DNA of 64,000 bases, taken from contig NZ_BMQV01000006.1 of NCBI RefSeq assembly GCF_014648295.1, forward strand, positions 1 through 64,000, in the 5' to 3' direction. The DNA comes from Shewanella saliphila. Its GTDB lineage: Bacteria > Pseudomonadota > Gammaproteobacteria > Enterobacterales > Shewanellaceae. A model generated the notes under the pieces. It saw nothing but the letters and a program-made list of their open reading frames with translations, was not told the origin of the DNA and did no database searches. Made by a program: the position numbers and the translations under genes. Below are positions 53,321-64,000 of this stretch, one piece after another (position 1 is the first letter of the stretch; every line of letters starts with the position of its first letter).

Positions 53321-56300
53321 ATGGAAATCATTCGCGGAGCCCCTGCACTATCTGCATTTAGAGTTCAAAAACTCATGGAGGCTTGCGAAAACGCATCGCT
53401 TCCAGTATCGCAAATTTATGCCGAATATGTGCATTTAGCCGATCTGACTGAACAACTCGATGATAATGAACGTCTACAACTAGAAACCATTCTTACCTAC
53501 GGCCCTGCCATTGAGTCACATGCGCCAGAGGGATCGTTACTGTTTGTTACGCCACGTCCTGGCACTATTTCTCCTTGGTCGTCTAAAGCGACCGATATTG
53601 CCCATAACTGTGGGCTAGCTAAAGTTAAGCGTTTAGAGCGCGGTATTGCTTATTATGTTGAGTCAGCCACATTAACGGCCGAGCAGCAAAAGCAATTACA
53701 AGGTTTATTACACGACCGCATGGTTGAAGTGATGTTACCAAGCTTTGATGACGCCCAAGTGCTGTTTGCCCGCACTGAACCAGCTAAATTTAACAGCGTC
53801 AATATTTTAGCCGAAGGTCGCCGCGCACTTGAAGTGGCTAACGTTAAGTTAGGCTTAGCGTTAGCCGATGATGAAATTGACTACCTAGTCGAAAACTTTG
53901 TCCGTTTAAATCGTAATCCAAACGACATTGAATTAATGATGTTTGCTCAGGCAAACTCAGAACATTGTCGTCATAAAATCTTCAATGCTGATTGGACAAT
54001 CGACGGCGAAGTACAGCCAAAATCATTGTTTAAAATGATCAAGAACACCTTTGAAGTGACCCCTGATAACGTGTTATCTGCTTATAAAGATAACGCTGCA
54101 GTAATGACAGGTTCTGTTGCAGGGCGTTTCTTCCCCGATCCTGACGGTGTATACAACTATCACACCGAAGCAATGCATGTATTGATGAAGGTAGAAACCC
54201 ACAATCACCCAACTGCGATTAGTCCATACCCAGGTGCAGCTACGGGGTCTGGTGGCGAGATTCGTGATGAAGGCGCAACCGGTCGAGGCTCTAAACCCAA
54301 AGCAGGGTTAAATGGCTTTACCGTGTCTAACCTTAAAATCCCTGGGTTTGTACAACCATGGGAAGGCAATTACGGTAAACCTGACCGTATTGTGACCCCG
54401 TTAGAAATCATGCTCGAAGGCCCATTAGGCGGCGCGGCATTTAATAACGAATTTGGTCGTCCGGCGTTAACCGGTTATTTCCGTACCTACGAGCAAGAAG
54501 TGTCAAGCCACAACGGCGTTGAAGTACGTGGTTACCACAAGCCGATTATGATTGCCGGTGGTTTAGGTAATATCCGTGAAGAACACGTGCAAAAGGGCGA
54601 AATCACCGTCGGTGCTAAGCTGATTGTGCTAGGTGGCCCTGCAATGAACATCGGTTTAGGTGGCGGCGCAGCTTCTTCAATGGCGTCGGGCCAATCAAGT
54701 GAAGATTTAGACTTTGCATCTGTGCAACGTGAAAACCCTGAAATGGAACGTCGTTGCCAAGAAGTGATTGACCGTTGTTGGCAATTGGGCGACACCAACC
54801 CTATTCAGTTTATTCATGACGTGGGAGCGGGCGGTTTATCTAATGCTTTCCCTGAATTAGTTAACGACGGTAATCGTGGCGGTGTATTTAATTTACGTAA
54901 CGTACCCTCTGATGAGCCAGGCATGAGCCCACTTGAGATTTGGTGTAACGAATCGCAAGAACGTTATGTGTTATCAGTAGCCCCTGAGAATTTACAACAG
55001 TTTGCTGATATTTGTGCTCGCGAACGTGCGCCGTTTGCCGTTGTGGGTGAAGCCACTGAAGAGATGCATTTAACCCTTGCTGACAGCCACTTTAATAACA
55101 AGCCAATCGACTTACCGCTTGAAGTGCTATTAGGCAAAGCGCCTAAAATGAGCCGCGATGTGGTAACGGCTAAAGCAGTCTCTCCGGCATTAGATCAAAC
55201 TAAGATTGAGTTAACCGAAGCCGTTAAGCGTGTGTTAACCCTACCAACCGTTGCCGACAAAACGTTCTTAATCACCATTGGTGATCGCTCTGTCACTGGT
55301 TTAGTGAATCGCGACCAAATGGTCGGTCCCTGGCAGGTGCCTGTTGCTGACTGCGCAGTAACCGCGTCAAGTTATGACAGCTACACCGGCGAAGCCATGT
55401 CGATGGGCGAGCGTACTCCGTTAGCACTACTTGATTTTGATGCCTCGGCGCGTATGGCTGTTGCTGAGTCGATTATGAACATTGCCGGTACTGATATTGG
55501 CTCGTTCAAACGGATTAAACTATCAGCTAACTGGATGTCGCCAGCGGGTCACCCAGGCGAAGATGCCGGCCTTTACGAAGCGGTTAAAGCCATCGGTGAA
55601 GACTTATGCCCAGCACTGGGCATTACCATTCCTGTTGGTAAAGACTCAATGTCGATGAAAACCGCATGGCAAGACAACGGCGAAAATAAAACCGTAACAT
55701 CGCCTATGTCGTTAGTGATTACCGCCTTTGGTGTTGTGCAAGATATTCGCAAAACAGTCACCCCAGAGCTGCGCGCAGATAAAGGCGATAGCGCATTGCT
55801 AATGCTGGACTTGAGCAATGGCCAAAACCGTTTAGGCGGCTCATGTTTAGCGCAGGTGTACAGTGAACTTGGTGATATTGCGCCAACACTGGACAACACG
55901 GCTAACCTTGCTGGCTTCTTTGAAGTGATGCAAAAACTGGTTTCAGACCAGGCCGTCATTGCTTATCACGATCGCAGCGACGGTGGATTATTTACCACCC
56001 TAGTTGAAATGGCATTTGCCGGTAACACAGGGTTAAGCATCGATTTAGCAGGCTTAAACGGCACTGATTTAGAGCGTTTATTTAACGAAGAATTAGGCGC
56101 AGTTATTCAAGTGAGTGCAGAGCAAGCAACCGACATTGCTGCGCAGTTTGAAGCCAAAGGTGTGAGCTGCCATCACATTGGTGGCCTGCAAACAGCTGAT
56201 AAGATCAGTATTACAGATGGCGAGCGCGTTATCTTTGCCGATAGCCGCACCGCATTACGCACTTTGTGGTCTGAAACGACCTACCGCATGCAAGCCCTGC

Positions 56301-57202
56301 GTGATAATCCTGAATGTGCTAAGCAAGAGTTTGAGCTTAAACAGCAAGCAGATGCACCAGGCTTAACCGTTAAATTAGGCTTTAATCCGAGCGAAGATGT
56401 TGCTGCACCTTATATTTTAAAAGGCGCAGCGCCTAAAATGGCTATTTTACGTGAGCAGGGTGTTAACTCGCACATTGAAATGGCTGCCGCATTTGACCGC
56501 GCAGGTTTTGAAAGCCGCGACGTGCATATGTCTGATATCTTATCTGGTCGTATTAGTTTAGAGGAGTTCCAGGGCCTAGTGGCTTGTGGCGGTTTCTCTT
56601 ATGGTGACGTACTTGGCGCTGGTGAAGGTTGGGCTAAATCGATTTTATTTAACAGTCGTGCCCGTGATGAATTTAGCCGCTTCTTTGAGCGTGACTCAAG
56701 CATTGCGCTAGGTGTGTGTAATGGTTGTCAGATGTTATCTAACTTAAAAGAAATCATTCCTGGCAGTGAACATTGGCCACACTTTGTGCGCAACCGCTCT
56801 GAGCGTTTTGAAGCTCGTTTTAGCCTGGTTGAAGTACAGCAATCACCATCGGCATTCTTTGACGGTATGGCCGGTTCGCGTATGCCAATCGCAGTATCAC
56901 ACGGTGAAGGTTTAGCAGAGTTTGCCAATGCTCAAGCACTTGCTGGTGCTGAAGCTTCGGGGACGATTGCACTGCGTTATGTTGATGGCCACGGCCAGAT
57001 CGCAACGCAATACCCAGAAAATCCTAATGGTTCGCCAAATGGTTTAACCGGTATTTGTACTACTGACGGTCGTGTGACCATTATGATGCCACACCCTGAG
57101 CGCGTGTTCAGAACGGTTGCTAACTCATGGCATCCAGATGGTTGGGGCGAAGACAGCCCATGGATGCGTATGTTCCGTAATGCTCGGGTTAAGATTGGCT
57201 AA
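53321..57202 (+). CDS. purL: Phosphoribosylformylglycinamidine synthase
   Basis: 1293 aa, the large single-chain form. It converts FGAR to FGAM in purine synthesis. The FGAM-synthase core has [24 protein letters not shown] and [10 protein letters not shown]. The C-terminal glutaminase has [21 protein letters not shown], nucleophile Cys in [10 protein letters not shown] and [10 protein letters not shown]. The N-terminus [14 protein letters not shown] fits the family; a GTG just before the ATG at 53321 is an alternative. A terminator follows. Confidence 0.98.
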   Translation: MEIIRGAPALSAFRVQKLMEACENASLPVSQIYAEYVHLADLTEQLDDNERLQLETILTYGPAIESHAPEGSLLFVTPRPGTISPWSSKATDIAHNCGLAKVKRLERGIAYYVESATLTAEQQKQLQGLLHDRMVEVMLPSFDDAQVLFARTEPAKFNSVNILAEGRRALEVANVKLGLALADDEIDYLVENFVRLNRNPNDIELMMFAQANSEHCRHKIFNADWTIDGEVQPKSLFKMIKNTFEVTPDNVLSAYKDNAAVMTGSVAGRFFPDPDGVYNYHTEAMHVLMKVETHNHPTAISPYPGAATGSGGEIRDEGATGRGSKPKAGLNGFTVSNLKIPGFVQPWEGNYGKPDRIVTPLEIMLEGPLGGAAFNNEFGRPALTGYFRTYEQEVSSHNGVEVRGYHKPIMIAGGLGNIREEHVQKGEITVGAKLIVLGGPAMNIGLGGGAASSMASGQSSEDLDFASVQRENPEMERRCQEVIDRCWQLGDTNPIQFIHDVGAGGLSNAFPELVNDGNRGGVFNLRNVPSDEPGMSPLEIWCNESQERYVLSVAPENLQQFADICARERAPFAVVGEATEEMHLTLADSHFNNKPIDLPLEVLLGKAPKMSRDVVTAKAVSPALDQTKIELTEAVKRVLTLPTVADKTFLITIGDRSVTGLVNRDQMVGPWQVPVADCAVTASSYDSYTGEAMSMGERTPLALLDFDASARMAVAESIMNIAGTDIGSFKRIKLSANWMSPAGHPGEDAGLYEAVKAIGEDLCPALGITIPVGKDSMSMKTAWQDNGENKTVTSPMSLVITAFGVVQDIRKTVTPELRADKGDSALLMLDLSNGQNRLGGSCLAQVYSELGDIAPTLDNTANLAGFFEVMQKLVSDQAVIAYHDRSDGGLFTTLVEMAFAGNTGLSIDLAGLNGTDLERLFNEELGAVIQVSAEQATDIAAQFEAKGVSCHHIGGLQTADKISITDGERVIFADSRTALRTLWSETTYRMQALRDNPECAKQEFELKQQADAPGLTVKLGFNPSEDVAAPYILKGAAPKMAILREQGVNSHIEMAAAFDRAGFESRDVHMSDILSGRISLEEFQGLVACGGFSYGDVLGAGEGWAKSILFNSRARDEFSRFFERDSSIALGVCNGCQMLSNLKEIIPGSEHWPHFVRNRSERFEARFSLVEVQQSPSAFFDGMAGSRMPIAVSHGEGLAEFANAQALAGAEASGTIALRYVDGHGQIATQYPENPNGSPNGLTGICTTDGRVTIMMPHPERVFRTVANSWHPDGWGEDSPWMRMFRNARVKIG

Positions 57203-57217
57203 GCATGTTTAGTGAAC

Positions 57218-57248
57218 AAAAAAGCGACTCAATTGAGTCGCTTTTTTT
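57218..57248 (+). terminator. Terminator after purL
   Basis: Stem AAAAAAGCGACTCAA/TTGAGTCGCTTTTTT with T-tract, about 15 bp after the stop. Confidence 0.9.
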
Positions 57249-57299
57249 ATGGCATATTTTGAGCAGTAAAATACTGATAATGCCGCTTACTTACGCCAG

Positions 57300-57380
57300 T
57301 TATTTATCCTCTTTCGGGGTAAACATTTCAGAAAAGGCGTGTTTATATAAGTTCACAATATTTTCAAATAACAGTGTCAT
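57300..57380 (-). CDS. Possible 26-aa small protein
   Basis: A short minus-strand frame, MTLLFENIVNLYKHAFSEMF with a charged end (TPKEDK). It has an amphipathic pattern and a weak upstream GAG. It sits in the gene-free region between purL and cydA. I recognise no family, and a frame of this size can arise by chance. Confidence 0.2.
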   Translation of the reverse strand: MTLLFENIVNLYKHAFSEMFTPKEDK

Positions 57381-57764
57381 ACGATATCTCAAATCAAAGG
57401 GGAAGGTGGATCTAGACTAAGGTGGCAAATACCACGAAGAATGTTGTATATAAATTATACGATCGACATTTACAAAGCTCAAATGAGAAAAAATGACATT
57501 TGGAATTAGTTTTAATAATGCGTATTGTGGTTTTTTAAATAAATTAGATTGAAAGTATTTCTATTTGACTGAATTGTAATGATATTTTTTAATTCCGCTA
57601 TTTTTTAATATTAAGATTTACTAATCTGTTATTAGTGCTTTATTAAAGGGTTATATATTCGTTAACAATATTAATCAATACAGTATTTATGAGCATTTTA
57701 TGTATTTTAAATGTTTGCGCCTAGCAATTGGGTTGATATTGTCAATACCTCTAGAGAGGATAAA

Positions 57765-57869
57765 ATGAGCAATTTGTTAGCGCTACAAGACTTTCTAATA
57801 AAACTTGCTCGGGCTTACATCACAAAAATGATTATTTTATGGTTTGTGGCACACTTTTGCTTTTCGTAA
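57765..57869 (+). CDS. Possible 34-aa hydrophobic small protein upstream of cydA
   Basis: A 34-codon frame with a strong ribosome binding site (AGAGAGGATAAAATG). The product begins MSNLLALQDFLIKLARAYIT and ends with a hydrophobic stretch (MIILWFVAHFCFS) that could enter the membrane. It lies about 285 bp before cydA. The start context is better than its length alone would suggest. It could be a small membrane protein or a leader peptide; no homologue is known to me. Confidence 0.35.
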   Translation: MSNLLALQDFLIKLARAYITKMIILWFVAHFCFS

Positions 57870-58153
57870 GTAATTGTTATTTATAAATTAAACTGCAATC
57901 ATGCAAAAAATCTAATGTTTGTCACAAATTTGAGTAAAAAATCTGATCTCACCCGCTTGTATGCCGTAAGATATAGAACGTTTAGGATTGGGCTTGAAAA
58001 TCTAAGCTAATGGTTTGATTCGTCTATTTTCATTAATAAACGCATTAACATTATTAACTTTAAAATAATGTTTTCAGGTATAACATCATCACTGTGGCAA
58101 TGTGCCATTGCCGTATCGCATTTGGTCGAACTGAATGAAGTAAGGAGTCGCCA
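57870..58153 (+). promoter_or_regulatory. Upstream region of cydABX
   Basis: AT-rich non-coding DNA that must carry the cyd promoter. I see no perfect FNR (TTGAT-N4-ATCAA) or ArcA site by eye. AAGGAG lies just before the cydA ATG as ribosome binding site. The wider gap 57421-57764 also holds nothing beyond the short frames listed. Confidence 0.4.
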
Positions 58154-59710
58154 ATGATTATCGAAGAGGTTGTTGAGCTATCGCGTTTTCAATTTGCGTT
58201 GACAGCCATGTACCACTTTTTATTTGTTCCACTTACCCTAGGTCTTGCCTTTATTCTGGCGATTATGGAATCACTGTATGTGATGACAAGTAATCAGATA
58301 TATAAAGATATGACGAAATTTTGGGGTAAGCTTTTCGGGATTAACTTTGCCTTAGGTGTTGCTACGGGTTTAGCTATGGAATTCCAGTTTGGTACTAACT
58401 GGTCATACTATTCTCATTATGTAGGTGACATTTTCGGTGCGCCTCTGGCGATTGAAGCGTTAATGGCCTTCTTCCTAGAGTCTACCTTAGTGGGTATGTT
58501 CTTCTTCGGTTGGGATCGTTTTAGCAAACGTCAACATCTTGCGGTAACCTGGTTAGTGGCCCTTGGCTCTAACATGTCAGCATTATGGATTTTGATTGCA
58601 AATGGTTGGATGCAAAACCCAGTGGGTTCTGTGTTTAATTACGAAACCATGCGTATGGAAATGACGGACTTTGCTGCATTAGTGTTTAACCCTGTTGCGC
58701 AGGTCAAGTTTGTTCATACCGTAGCCTCTGGCTATGTAGCTGGTGCAATGTTTGTCCTTTCTATCAGTGCTTACTACATCCTTAAAGGTCGTGACCTACC
58801 GTTTGCTCGACGCTCATTTGCCGTTGCTGCAAGTTTCGGTTTAGCGTCAATCTTATCGGTTATTGTACTAGGTGATGAATCAGGCTACGAAGTCGGCGAA
58901 GTTCAACGCGTAAAATTAGCGGCAATTGAAGCTGAATGGCACACTGAGCCCGCTCCGGCAGCGTTTACGGCTGTCGGTTTTCCTAATCAAGAAACCATGC
59001 ACACAGATTACGCCGTTAAAATTCCTTACTTAATGGGTATTATTGCCACACGTTCTTTAGATGAGGAAGTGGTAGGCCTTAAAGATCTTGTAAAAGAGCA
59101 TGAAGCGCGTATCCGTAACGGTATGGTGGCATATGCACTGCTTGAAAAATTGCGTGCAGGTGATGAAACTCCAGAGGTTAGAGCACAATTTGAGGCGACC
59201 AAAGACGACTTAGGTTATGGCTTCTTACTTAAGCGTTATACCGATAAAGTGGTTGATGCGACAGAAGAGCAAATTATCGCAGCATCATACGACTCTATTC
59301 CAACGGTAGCGCCTATGTTCTGGACCTTCCGGATAATGGTTGGTGCAGGTGTGATTATGTTACTGGTGTTTGCCGCAGCATTTTGGCAAAGCACACGTCA
59401 TAAAATTGCTGAGAAAAAATGGGTTTTACGTGCAGCACTTTACAGCTTACCGCTTCCTTGGGTTGCCATTGAATGTGGTTGGTTTGTGTCAGAGTTTGGC
59501 CGTCAACCTTGGACCATCTCAGAAGTATTACCCACCTTTATGTCGGCATCGAGTTTAACCCCTGCGGATTTATGGTTCAGTATTATTTCGATTACGGTGT
59601 TCTATACCATTCTACTGGTGATAGAGGCTTTCTTAATGTTCAAGTTCGCTCGTCTTGGCCCTAGTAGCTTAAAGACTGGTCGTTATCACTTTGAAAACCT
59701 AGACGCCTAA
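58154..59710 (+). CDS. cydA: Cytochrome bd ubiquinol oxidase subunit I
   Basis: 518 aa integral membrane protein, the heme-bearing subunit of cytochrome bd. Heme-ligand context is [19 protein letters not shown] (His19-type ligand) and [20 protein letters not shown]. The Q-loop ends in [20 protein letters not shown], where quinol binds. The length fits the long-Q-loop E. coli-type form. It oxidises ubiquinol and reduces oxygen at high affinity. It is first in the cydABX operon. Confidence 0.97.
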   Translation: MIIEEVVELSRFQFALTAMYHFLFVPLTLGLAFILAIMESLYVMTSNQIYKDMTKFWGKLFGINFALGVATGLAMEFQFGTNWSYYSHYVGDIFGAPLAIEALMAFFLESTLVGMFFFGWDRFSKRQHLAVTWLVALGSNMSALWILIANGWMQNPVGSVFNYETMRMEMTDFAALVFNPVAQVKFVHTVASGYVAGAMFVLSISAYYILKGRDLPFARRSFAVAASFGLASILSVIVLGDESGYEVGEVQRVKLAAIEAEWHTEPAPAAFTAVGFPNQETMHTDYAVKIPYLMGIIATRSLDEEVVGLKDLVKEHEARIRNGMVAYALLEKLRAGDETPEVRAQFEATKDDLGYGFLLKRYTDKVVDATEEQIIAASYDSIPTVAPMFWTFRIMVGAGVIMLLVFAAAFWQSTRHKIAEKKWVLRAALYSLPLPWVAIECGWFVSEFGRQPWTISEVLPTFMSASSLTPADLWFSIISITVFYTILLVIEAFLMFKFARLGPSSLKTGRYHFENLDA

Positions 59711-59725
59711 TCGGAGGACTTGATT

Positions 59726-60865
59726 ATGTTAGATTACGAAGTATTAAGATTTATCTGGTGGGCATTAATCGGTGTAATATTAGTCGGTTTTGCTGTGGCT
59801 GATGGTTTTGACATGGGCGTTGGTGCCTTATTACCGATTATTGGTAAAGACGACACCGAGCGCCGTATTATGATCAATACCATTGCCCCTCACTGGGACG
59901 GCAACCAAGTTTGGCTTATCACCGCGGGTGGTGCTTTATTTGCTGCTTGGCCTATGGTTTACGCGGTATCATTCTCTGGCTTTTATGTGGCGATGATGTT
60001 GGTGTTATTCGCGTTATATATGCGTCCAGTTGGCTTTGATTACCGTTCAAAAATTGAAGATCCAAAATGGCGTAAGTCATGGGATTGGGCTTTATTTGCC
60101 GGCGGTTTCGTGCCACCACTGATTATTGGTGTGGCATTTGGTAACTTGCTGCAAGGCGTGCCATTTAATTTTGACGAATATCTACGTGCAACTTACCACG
60201 GTGGCTTTTTCGGTCTTTTAAATCCATTTGGTTTATTAGCCGGTCTTGTCAGTGTCAGCATGTTTATGATGCAAGGTGCGTCTTGGTTACAAATGAAAAC
60301 CGAAGGCGAGCTACGTGTACGCAGTGTTAAAGCATCACAAATTTGTGCGAGCTTGTTGTTTGTACTATTTGCTGCAGCAGGTGTCTGGTTAGTTAATGGC
60401 ATTGATGGCTATGTGGTTACATCAACACTGGACTTAGCAGGCCCATCAAACCCAACGACCAAAACAGTTGCTGTTGAAGCGGGTGCCTGGTTAACCAATT
60501 ACGACAAATACCCTGTGACTATGTTATTCCCAATTTTGGGCTTAATTATGCCTGTATTGGTTGTTTTGGCCAGTCGCTTTAATCGTAGTGGTTTTGCCTT
60601 CTTGTTCAGTTCGCTTGCTGTTGCTTGCGTTATCTTTACTTGCGGTACTGCGATGTTCCCATTCTTAATGCCATCATCATTAGAGCCTAATGTGAGCTTA
60701 ACTATGTGGGATGCAACGGCGAGTGAAATGACCTTAACCGTCATGACGCTAGTTGCGGCTGTTTTTGTACCCATTATTTTGTCTTACACTGCTTGGACTT
60801 ATTACAAGATGTTCGGCCGTTTAAATCGTGAGTTTATTGAAAACAATAAAACCTCACTTTACTAA
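59726..60865 (+). CDS. cydB: Cytochrome bd ubiquinol oxidase subunit II
   Basis: 379 aa with eight or nine membrane spans. The N-terminus is typical (LDYEVLRFIWWALIGVILVGFAVADGFDMGVG in outline), as is WDGNQVWLITAGGALFAAWP. It pairs with CydA as the second large subunit. The ATG at 59726 is preferred over the TTG at 59720 because it matches the family start and has a GGAGG upstream. It ends 17 bp before cydX. Confidence 0.97.
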   Translation: MLDYEVLRFIWWALIGVILVGFAVADGFDMGVGALLPIIGKDDTERRIMINTIAPHWDGNQVWLITAGGALFAAWPMVYAVSFSGFYVAMMLVLFALYMRPVGFDYRSKIEDPKWRKSWDWALFAGGFVPPLIIGVAFGNLLQGVPFNFDEYLRATYHGGFFGLLNPFGLLAGLVSVSMFMMQGASWLQMKTEGELRVRSVKASQICASLLFVLFAAAGVWLVNGIDGYVVTSTLDLAGPSNPTTKTVAVEAGAWLTNYDKYPVTMLFPILGLIMPVLVVLASRFNRSGFAFLFSSLAVACVIFTCGTAMFPFLMPSSLEPNVSLTMWDATASEMTLTVMTLVAAVFVPIILSYTAWTYYKMFGRLNREFIENNKTSLY

Positions 60866-60882
60866 ATTAAGGAGCAACATCT

Positions 60883-60993
60883 ATGTGGTATTTTGCGTGG
60901 ATTTTAGGTGTATTACTGGCTTGTTCATTCGGTATCATCAATGCATTATGGCTTGAGAACACTGAAAACATGGACCGTCAAAACGAAGATTAA
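60883..60993 (+). CDS. cydX: Cytochrome bd small subunit CydX
   Basis: 36 aa: WYFAWILGVLLACSFGIINA, then LWLENTENMDRQNED. The single span with the WYFAW start and the conserved Glu after it are the CydX signature. It stabilises the hemes of the bd oxidase. A strong ribosome binding site (AAGGAG) precedes the ATG. It is too short for many gene finders. Confidence 0.95.
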   Translation: MWYFAWILGVLLACSFGIINALWLENTENMDRQNED

Positions 60994-61020
60994 TCTACTG
61001 TTTTGAACCTATGCAGTAAC

Positions 61021-61052
61021 AAAAAACCGCTTTAGTGATAAAGCGGTTTTTT
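61021..61052. terminator. Terminator after cydX
   Basis: Stem AAAAAACCGCTTTA/TAAAGCGGTTTTTT, between the converging cydX and Maf-type genes. Confidence 0.9.
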
Positions 61053-61069
61053 ATTGGCTGCAATTTAAA

Positions 61070-63586
61070 TTATTTGTTCAATATTGCTAGGTATTTTGTT
61101 GCTGTTTGATTGTTAGGGTCAATACTCATTACTTGCAACAGTACAGATTTAGCACTATCAATTTCTCCTACATTAACCAGAAATAAACCGAATTTAAGTA
61201 AAACTGGTACGTCTTCAGGGTATTTGTCTAAGTAATCTAAATACGATGTTAGAGCTAATTGGTTTTGACCTTGCAAGTGTAAAATTTGCGCATATTGTGG
61301 CAAATATTCATCGTTGTATTGAACGATTTTGGATAAGCTATCTATCGCTTGTTCAAAATTATTAAGCTTTAAAGATAACCTTATAATCAGACTTAGCTCC
61401 TGTTCCTCTCTCTCTGTGTCACTAAGTTGTAATATTGTTTCTAATGCATTTTCGAATGAGTTAGTAAAAAACTGATAATAACTTTTTGCAAGATAATACA
61501 ATCGTTCTATTTTAACGTCTTGTCTAATGAATGGTTCCAAATACTCGACCATTTTATTTATACCTATAAGATGTTTCTGATGAATAAGTATGCTCAATTT
61601 TCTTGTTGCGTTATTAAGGTTTTCAACTAAATTGGTATTGGATTTTTCATCTTTCTTTACAAATAAATTACTATACTCATCAGTTAATTGTGCCAGTGTA
61701 TTTTTATCATTTAGGGTTAAATCTTCAATGATATTTGAATGTTCACGTTGCCAAATTAAAGCCCTGCCAAAATGACGGTCATTACGCCATTGAGGAATAA
61801 AAGCACTAAAGTTTAATGGCTCGGCATACTCAGAAATTCTAGTTTTTAGTCGAGCTTTAGCATCTAAGGTTAAATCGTATAGTTCCTGAGCTATGTTATA
61901 AAATACATCATAGTAAATTTTGCTCTGATTATTGATATCATCAGAAGTCCAACTGTTAGAATTTTTAGTTGTAAGAAATTGTGAAAACTCGTAATACCCA
62001 TAAAATTTTACAATATAAGAATATTTTTTATATTCATTATTGAACTCACTCTCTAAAGAGTCTAGTTTTTTCACCATCGAAATCAAGATGTTGTTATTTG
62101 ACTTAATCTTGCTAATTTTTTTACATAGAGTTTTTGCTTGTTTTAGTTTAACGAGCAATTGCTCTAGTTTATTTATTGATACATCTAGAGTTGCTTTTAC
62201 TTCATTTAACATCAAATTCTTTTCATTCACATCCAGAACAAAGCGCTGCGGGCAAATTAAGTCTCTTTGTGCAGTGCTTATATCCGTTAATGTAATGTCA
62301 CTAGTACCTCTAAAATTAACATTTTCTACAATTGCAGCATCAATTGAAAGGTTTACGAAGTTGACCTTGGGGTGGGATTTTACAAATTGAGAAAGATCAT
62401 TTATTGCATGTAAGAGTTGAATAGGTGTTTCGGCCATTTCACCTTTATAAGTTTTTACCCACTCATAGATAGTGCCAATATTAGCTCCTAAATTAGCTTT
62501 GTATGTATCTGAGGTATGAGTTTGTCCTGATTGTGAGTGGCAATAGTCTATTCCGCATAAAAGTATTTGAGAAAAGCCCATTTCTGTTGCAATATTAATC
62601 GCACTATTAGTAACTGTTGGACCTTCAGTTTTTATATTTTTATTATTTTTTTCATCATCCCAAGGGATTTGTTTACCTGTATAAAGCAAACTGCCATTCC
62701 ATTGTGCTACTATTTCTGCACAAGTATGATCAGCGCTGATTAGTATGCTTTCATTGCTTAAGCTCATCATTGCTTCATTGACTTCGAAGCTATGATCTTG
62801 AGGGTCAACCGTTACAATAATATCTGATTTGATCCCTTCTTTAGATAATTTACCTGCAACCCTTGATACTGAAAAAACGATAAGTTTTTCTCTGTTTTCT
62901 CTTATCCAATTTAAATGTTGATTTAAAGAAGGGCCTCCACCAAGCACGATGCATGTTTTTCCTGGGAAGCTATTTTGTAGTAATTTTGCTGGCATCAAAT
63001 TTTCTGCCAAGTTATCTAGTTGTCGTTTAAAAAATGTTTTCTGGGTAAACCCTACACTGCTTTCAAAATATTCATGTTCAATGGCTTTTTCAATGTCATG
63101 GTTTAATAACGCGTAAATGTCATTGCCTGATGCAGCTGTTGAATAATGGAGCTTGAATTTATGTTTAACAATAAATAGGTTAAAATCTGTATTCTTTAAT
63201 ATTTGCTTGAATTGTGTTGCGGTGCAAATTGAAAGCGAATTATTTAACGAGTCGGGGATATCTACATTAAGAAAGTTTAAAACCTCATCTAACTCTACAA
63301 AAAGGTACTTTGATCCCTCTGCTAACGGGTATTCCATAACATAGTTAGCGAGTAAGCCAGAATCCATACCAACTATGATATGTAGCGTGTTTTCTTGCTT
63401 AAATTTTGAGTGGAATTTTTTGTTAAAAAGAGATAAGGAGTCAATTTTTTCAAATGTAAGACGATTAACACTCGGTAAGTAATACTCATTAAATGGAGAG
63501 ATTGCGAATACATTAGCAATTTTTTTTTCTTCGATCATCATAAGAGCCTCATCACCCATCATATTAGTGTCAAAATCTTGTCGCAC
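61070..63586 (-). CDS. Motility-associated factor (Maf/DUF115) glycosyltransferase-like protein
   Basis: 838 aa. The N-terminal region is a Maf_N-like segment. The central DUF115/MAF_flag10 domain (about 210-390) has CIVLGGGPSLNQHLNWI, LIVFSVSRVAGKL, DIIVTVDPQDHSFEVN and ILLCGIDYCHSQSGQTHTSD, resembling sialyltransferase or 6-hydroxymethylpterin-pyrophosphokinase folds. A coiled region near 470-520 and C-terminal TPR-like repeats (about 690-838) follow. Maf proteins attach nonulosonic acids to flagellin, so this marks the edge of a flagellar glycosylation region. It is AT-rich compared with the rest of the window. Confidence 0.82.
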   Translation of the reverse strand: MRQDFDTNMMGDEALMMIEEKKIANVFAISPFNEYYLPSVNRLTFEKIDSLSLFNKKFHSKFKQENTLHIIVGMDSGLLANYVMEYPLAEGSKYLFVELDEVLNFLNVDIPDSLNNSLSICTATQFKQILKNTDFNLFIVKHKFKLHYSTAASGNDIYALLNHDIEKAIEHEYFESSVGFTQKTFFKRQLDNLAENLMPAKLLQNSFPGKTCIVLGGGPSLNQHLNWIRENREKLIVFSVSRVAGKLSKEGIKSDIIVTVDPQDHSFEVNEAMMSLSNESILISADHTCAEIVAQWNGSLLYTGKQIPWDDEKNNKNIKTEGPTVTNSAINIATEMGFSQILLCGIDYCHSQSGQTHTSDTYKANLGANIGTIYEWVKTYKGEMAETPIQLLHAINDLSQFVKSHPKVNFVNLSIDAAIVENVNFRGTSDITLTDISTAQRDLICPQRFVLDVNEKNLMLNEVKATLDVSINKLEQLLVKLKQAKTLCKKISKIKSNNNILISMVKKLDSLESEFNNEYKKYSYIVKFYGYYEFSQFLTTKNSNSWTSDDINNQSKIYYDVFYNIAQELYDLTLDAKARLKTRISEYAEPLNFSAFIPQWRNDRHFGRALIWQREHSNIIEDLTLNDKNTLAQLTDEYSNLFVKKDEKSNTNLVENLNNATRKLSILIHQKHLIGINKMVEYLEPFIRQDVKIERLYYLAKSYYQFFTNSFENALETILQLSDTEREEQELSLIIRLSLKLNNFEQAIDSLSKIVQYNDEYLPQYAQILHLQGQNQLALTSYLDYLDKYPEDVPVLLKFGLFLVNVGEIDSAKSVLLQVMSIDPNNQTATKYLAILNK

Positions 63587-63863
63587 ATCAAGATAGCAAA
63601 AAGTGTGCCTTTATTGTATAACTGCCTTGTTTTATCGAAACTCTACTAGTTTATGTGAAGACTAAGTATATCGTCATACATTAATTTTATCTTCCTTAAG
63701 AGTTTTTGTATCGAGGCCGTTAATGTTTAGCTGATTGCGCTGAAAGTTTGGTCTAAAAATTGCAATGAATAAAGGTTAAATAATTTATTAGATTATAGAG
63801 TGTGAATGGGCAGAGTTTTACAATTCAGTCTAATAAGACAAACACTAATTAAAGGTGAGAATA

Positions 63864-64000
63864 TGAATAGTTTGGTTGATGTCATTTCTAAGGACATGCA
63901 AAACGTTGAAGAATGTTATCGTCCTTCACATTTTTGGAAGATGGGATCGGCAAGGCTTCAAGATGATTTGGACGCTTATGGTATAACTCATTTTAGAACC
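63864..64000 (+). CDS. 5' end of a gene cut by the window edge, possibly a sugar O-methyltransferase
   Basis: 45 codons are visible from an ATG with ribosome binding site AAAGGTGAG. The start reads MNSLVDVISKDMQNVEECYR followed by PSHFWKMGSARLQDDLDAYG. The PS-x-FW and L-x-x-L-D pattern recalls the N-terminus of putative sugar O-methyltransferases found in polysaccharide and flagellar glycan loci, but this is from memory and tentative. It diverges from the Maf-type gene. The rest lies beyond the window. Confidence 0.5.

Noticed and set aside
1..64000. CRISPR array or cas genes
   Set aside because: No regularly spaced repeats and no Cas motifs were seen anywhere.
1..64000. Full insertion sequence, prophage or integrase gene
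   Set aside because: No transposase DDE pattern, phage structural gene or tyrosine recombinase was recognised; only short non-autonomous repeats are present.

Overview
The window looks like chromosome of a marine gammaproteobacterium, most probably a Shewanella. The evidence is gene order: smpB/ssrA, then ratA-rnfH, bamE, a SonM/SonA-like pair, a GGDEF gene and aceB; then rlmN-pilW-rodZ-ispG-hisS-yfgM-bamB-der; then xseA/guaBA/tadA/mltF/purL and cydABX. Proteins resemble Shewanella homologues as I remember them. No database search was possible, so family names come from recognised motifs.

Layout. 1-2.6 kb: a leucine-rich-repeat protein kinase, a small ribbon-helix-helix protein and YjdM. 2.6-5.8 kb: an AT-rich accessory insert, an AAA ATPase plus RloB pair resembling the AbiL abortive-infection system, bounded by repeat-rich DNA next to the 3' end of ssrA (tmRNA). 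5.8-8.4 kb: ssrA, smpB, ratA, rnfH, bamE. 8.8-11.7 kb: a split borosin RiPP locus (alpha-N-methyltransferase, 70-aa precursor) apparently coupled to a TPR/GGDEF protein. 12-16 kb: aceB with only a C-terminal scrap of aceA after it, then an HDOD-GAF protein. 16-24 kb: mostly minus-strand accessory genes, including an orphan ParA/RHH pair with upstream iterons, MtfA, a 5'-nucleotidase-like enzyme and a CBS membrane protein. 24-33 kb: the conserved rlmN-to-der run. 33 kb: a DUF3565 gene split by a 309-bp MITE with a visible target duplication. 34-40 kb: a flavinylation-type cluster (cytochrome b561, TlpA-like thioredoxin, DUF4266 lipoprotein, DUF3570 barrel, ApbE, two-component pair). 40-46 kb: DUF3300 protein, PepSY/PhoP-PhoQ-like operon, a GlyGly-CTERM surface protein, an OmpA-type lipoprotein. 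46-57 kb: xseA, guaBA, tadA, mltF, purL. 58-61 kb: cydABX. 61-64 kb: a Maf-type flagellin glycosylation protein and the start of another gene.

The systems most worth a second look are the borosin locus with its divergent core peptide, the DUF3570/DUF4266/ApbE cluster in which DUF3570 carries a candidate FMN-acceptor motif, and the AbiL-like pair beside ssrA, where a degenerate copy of the tmRNA 3' tail lies in inverted orientation. Three pieces of decay are readable directly: the aceA remnant, the MITE-split DUF3565 gene and the tmRNA-tail fragment.
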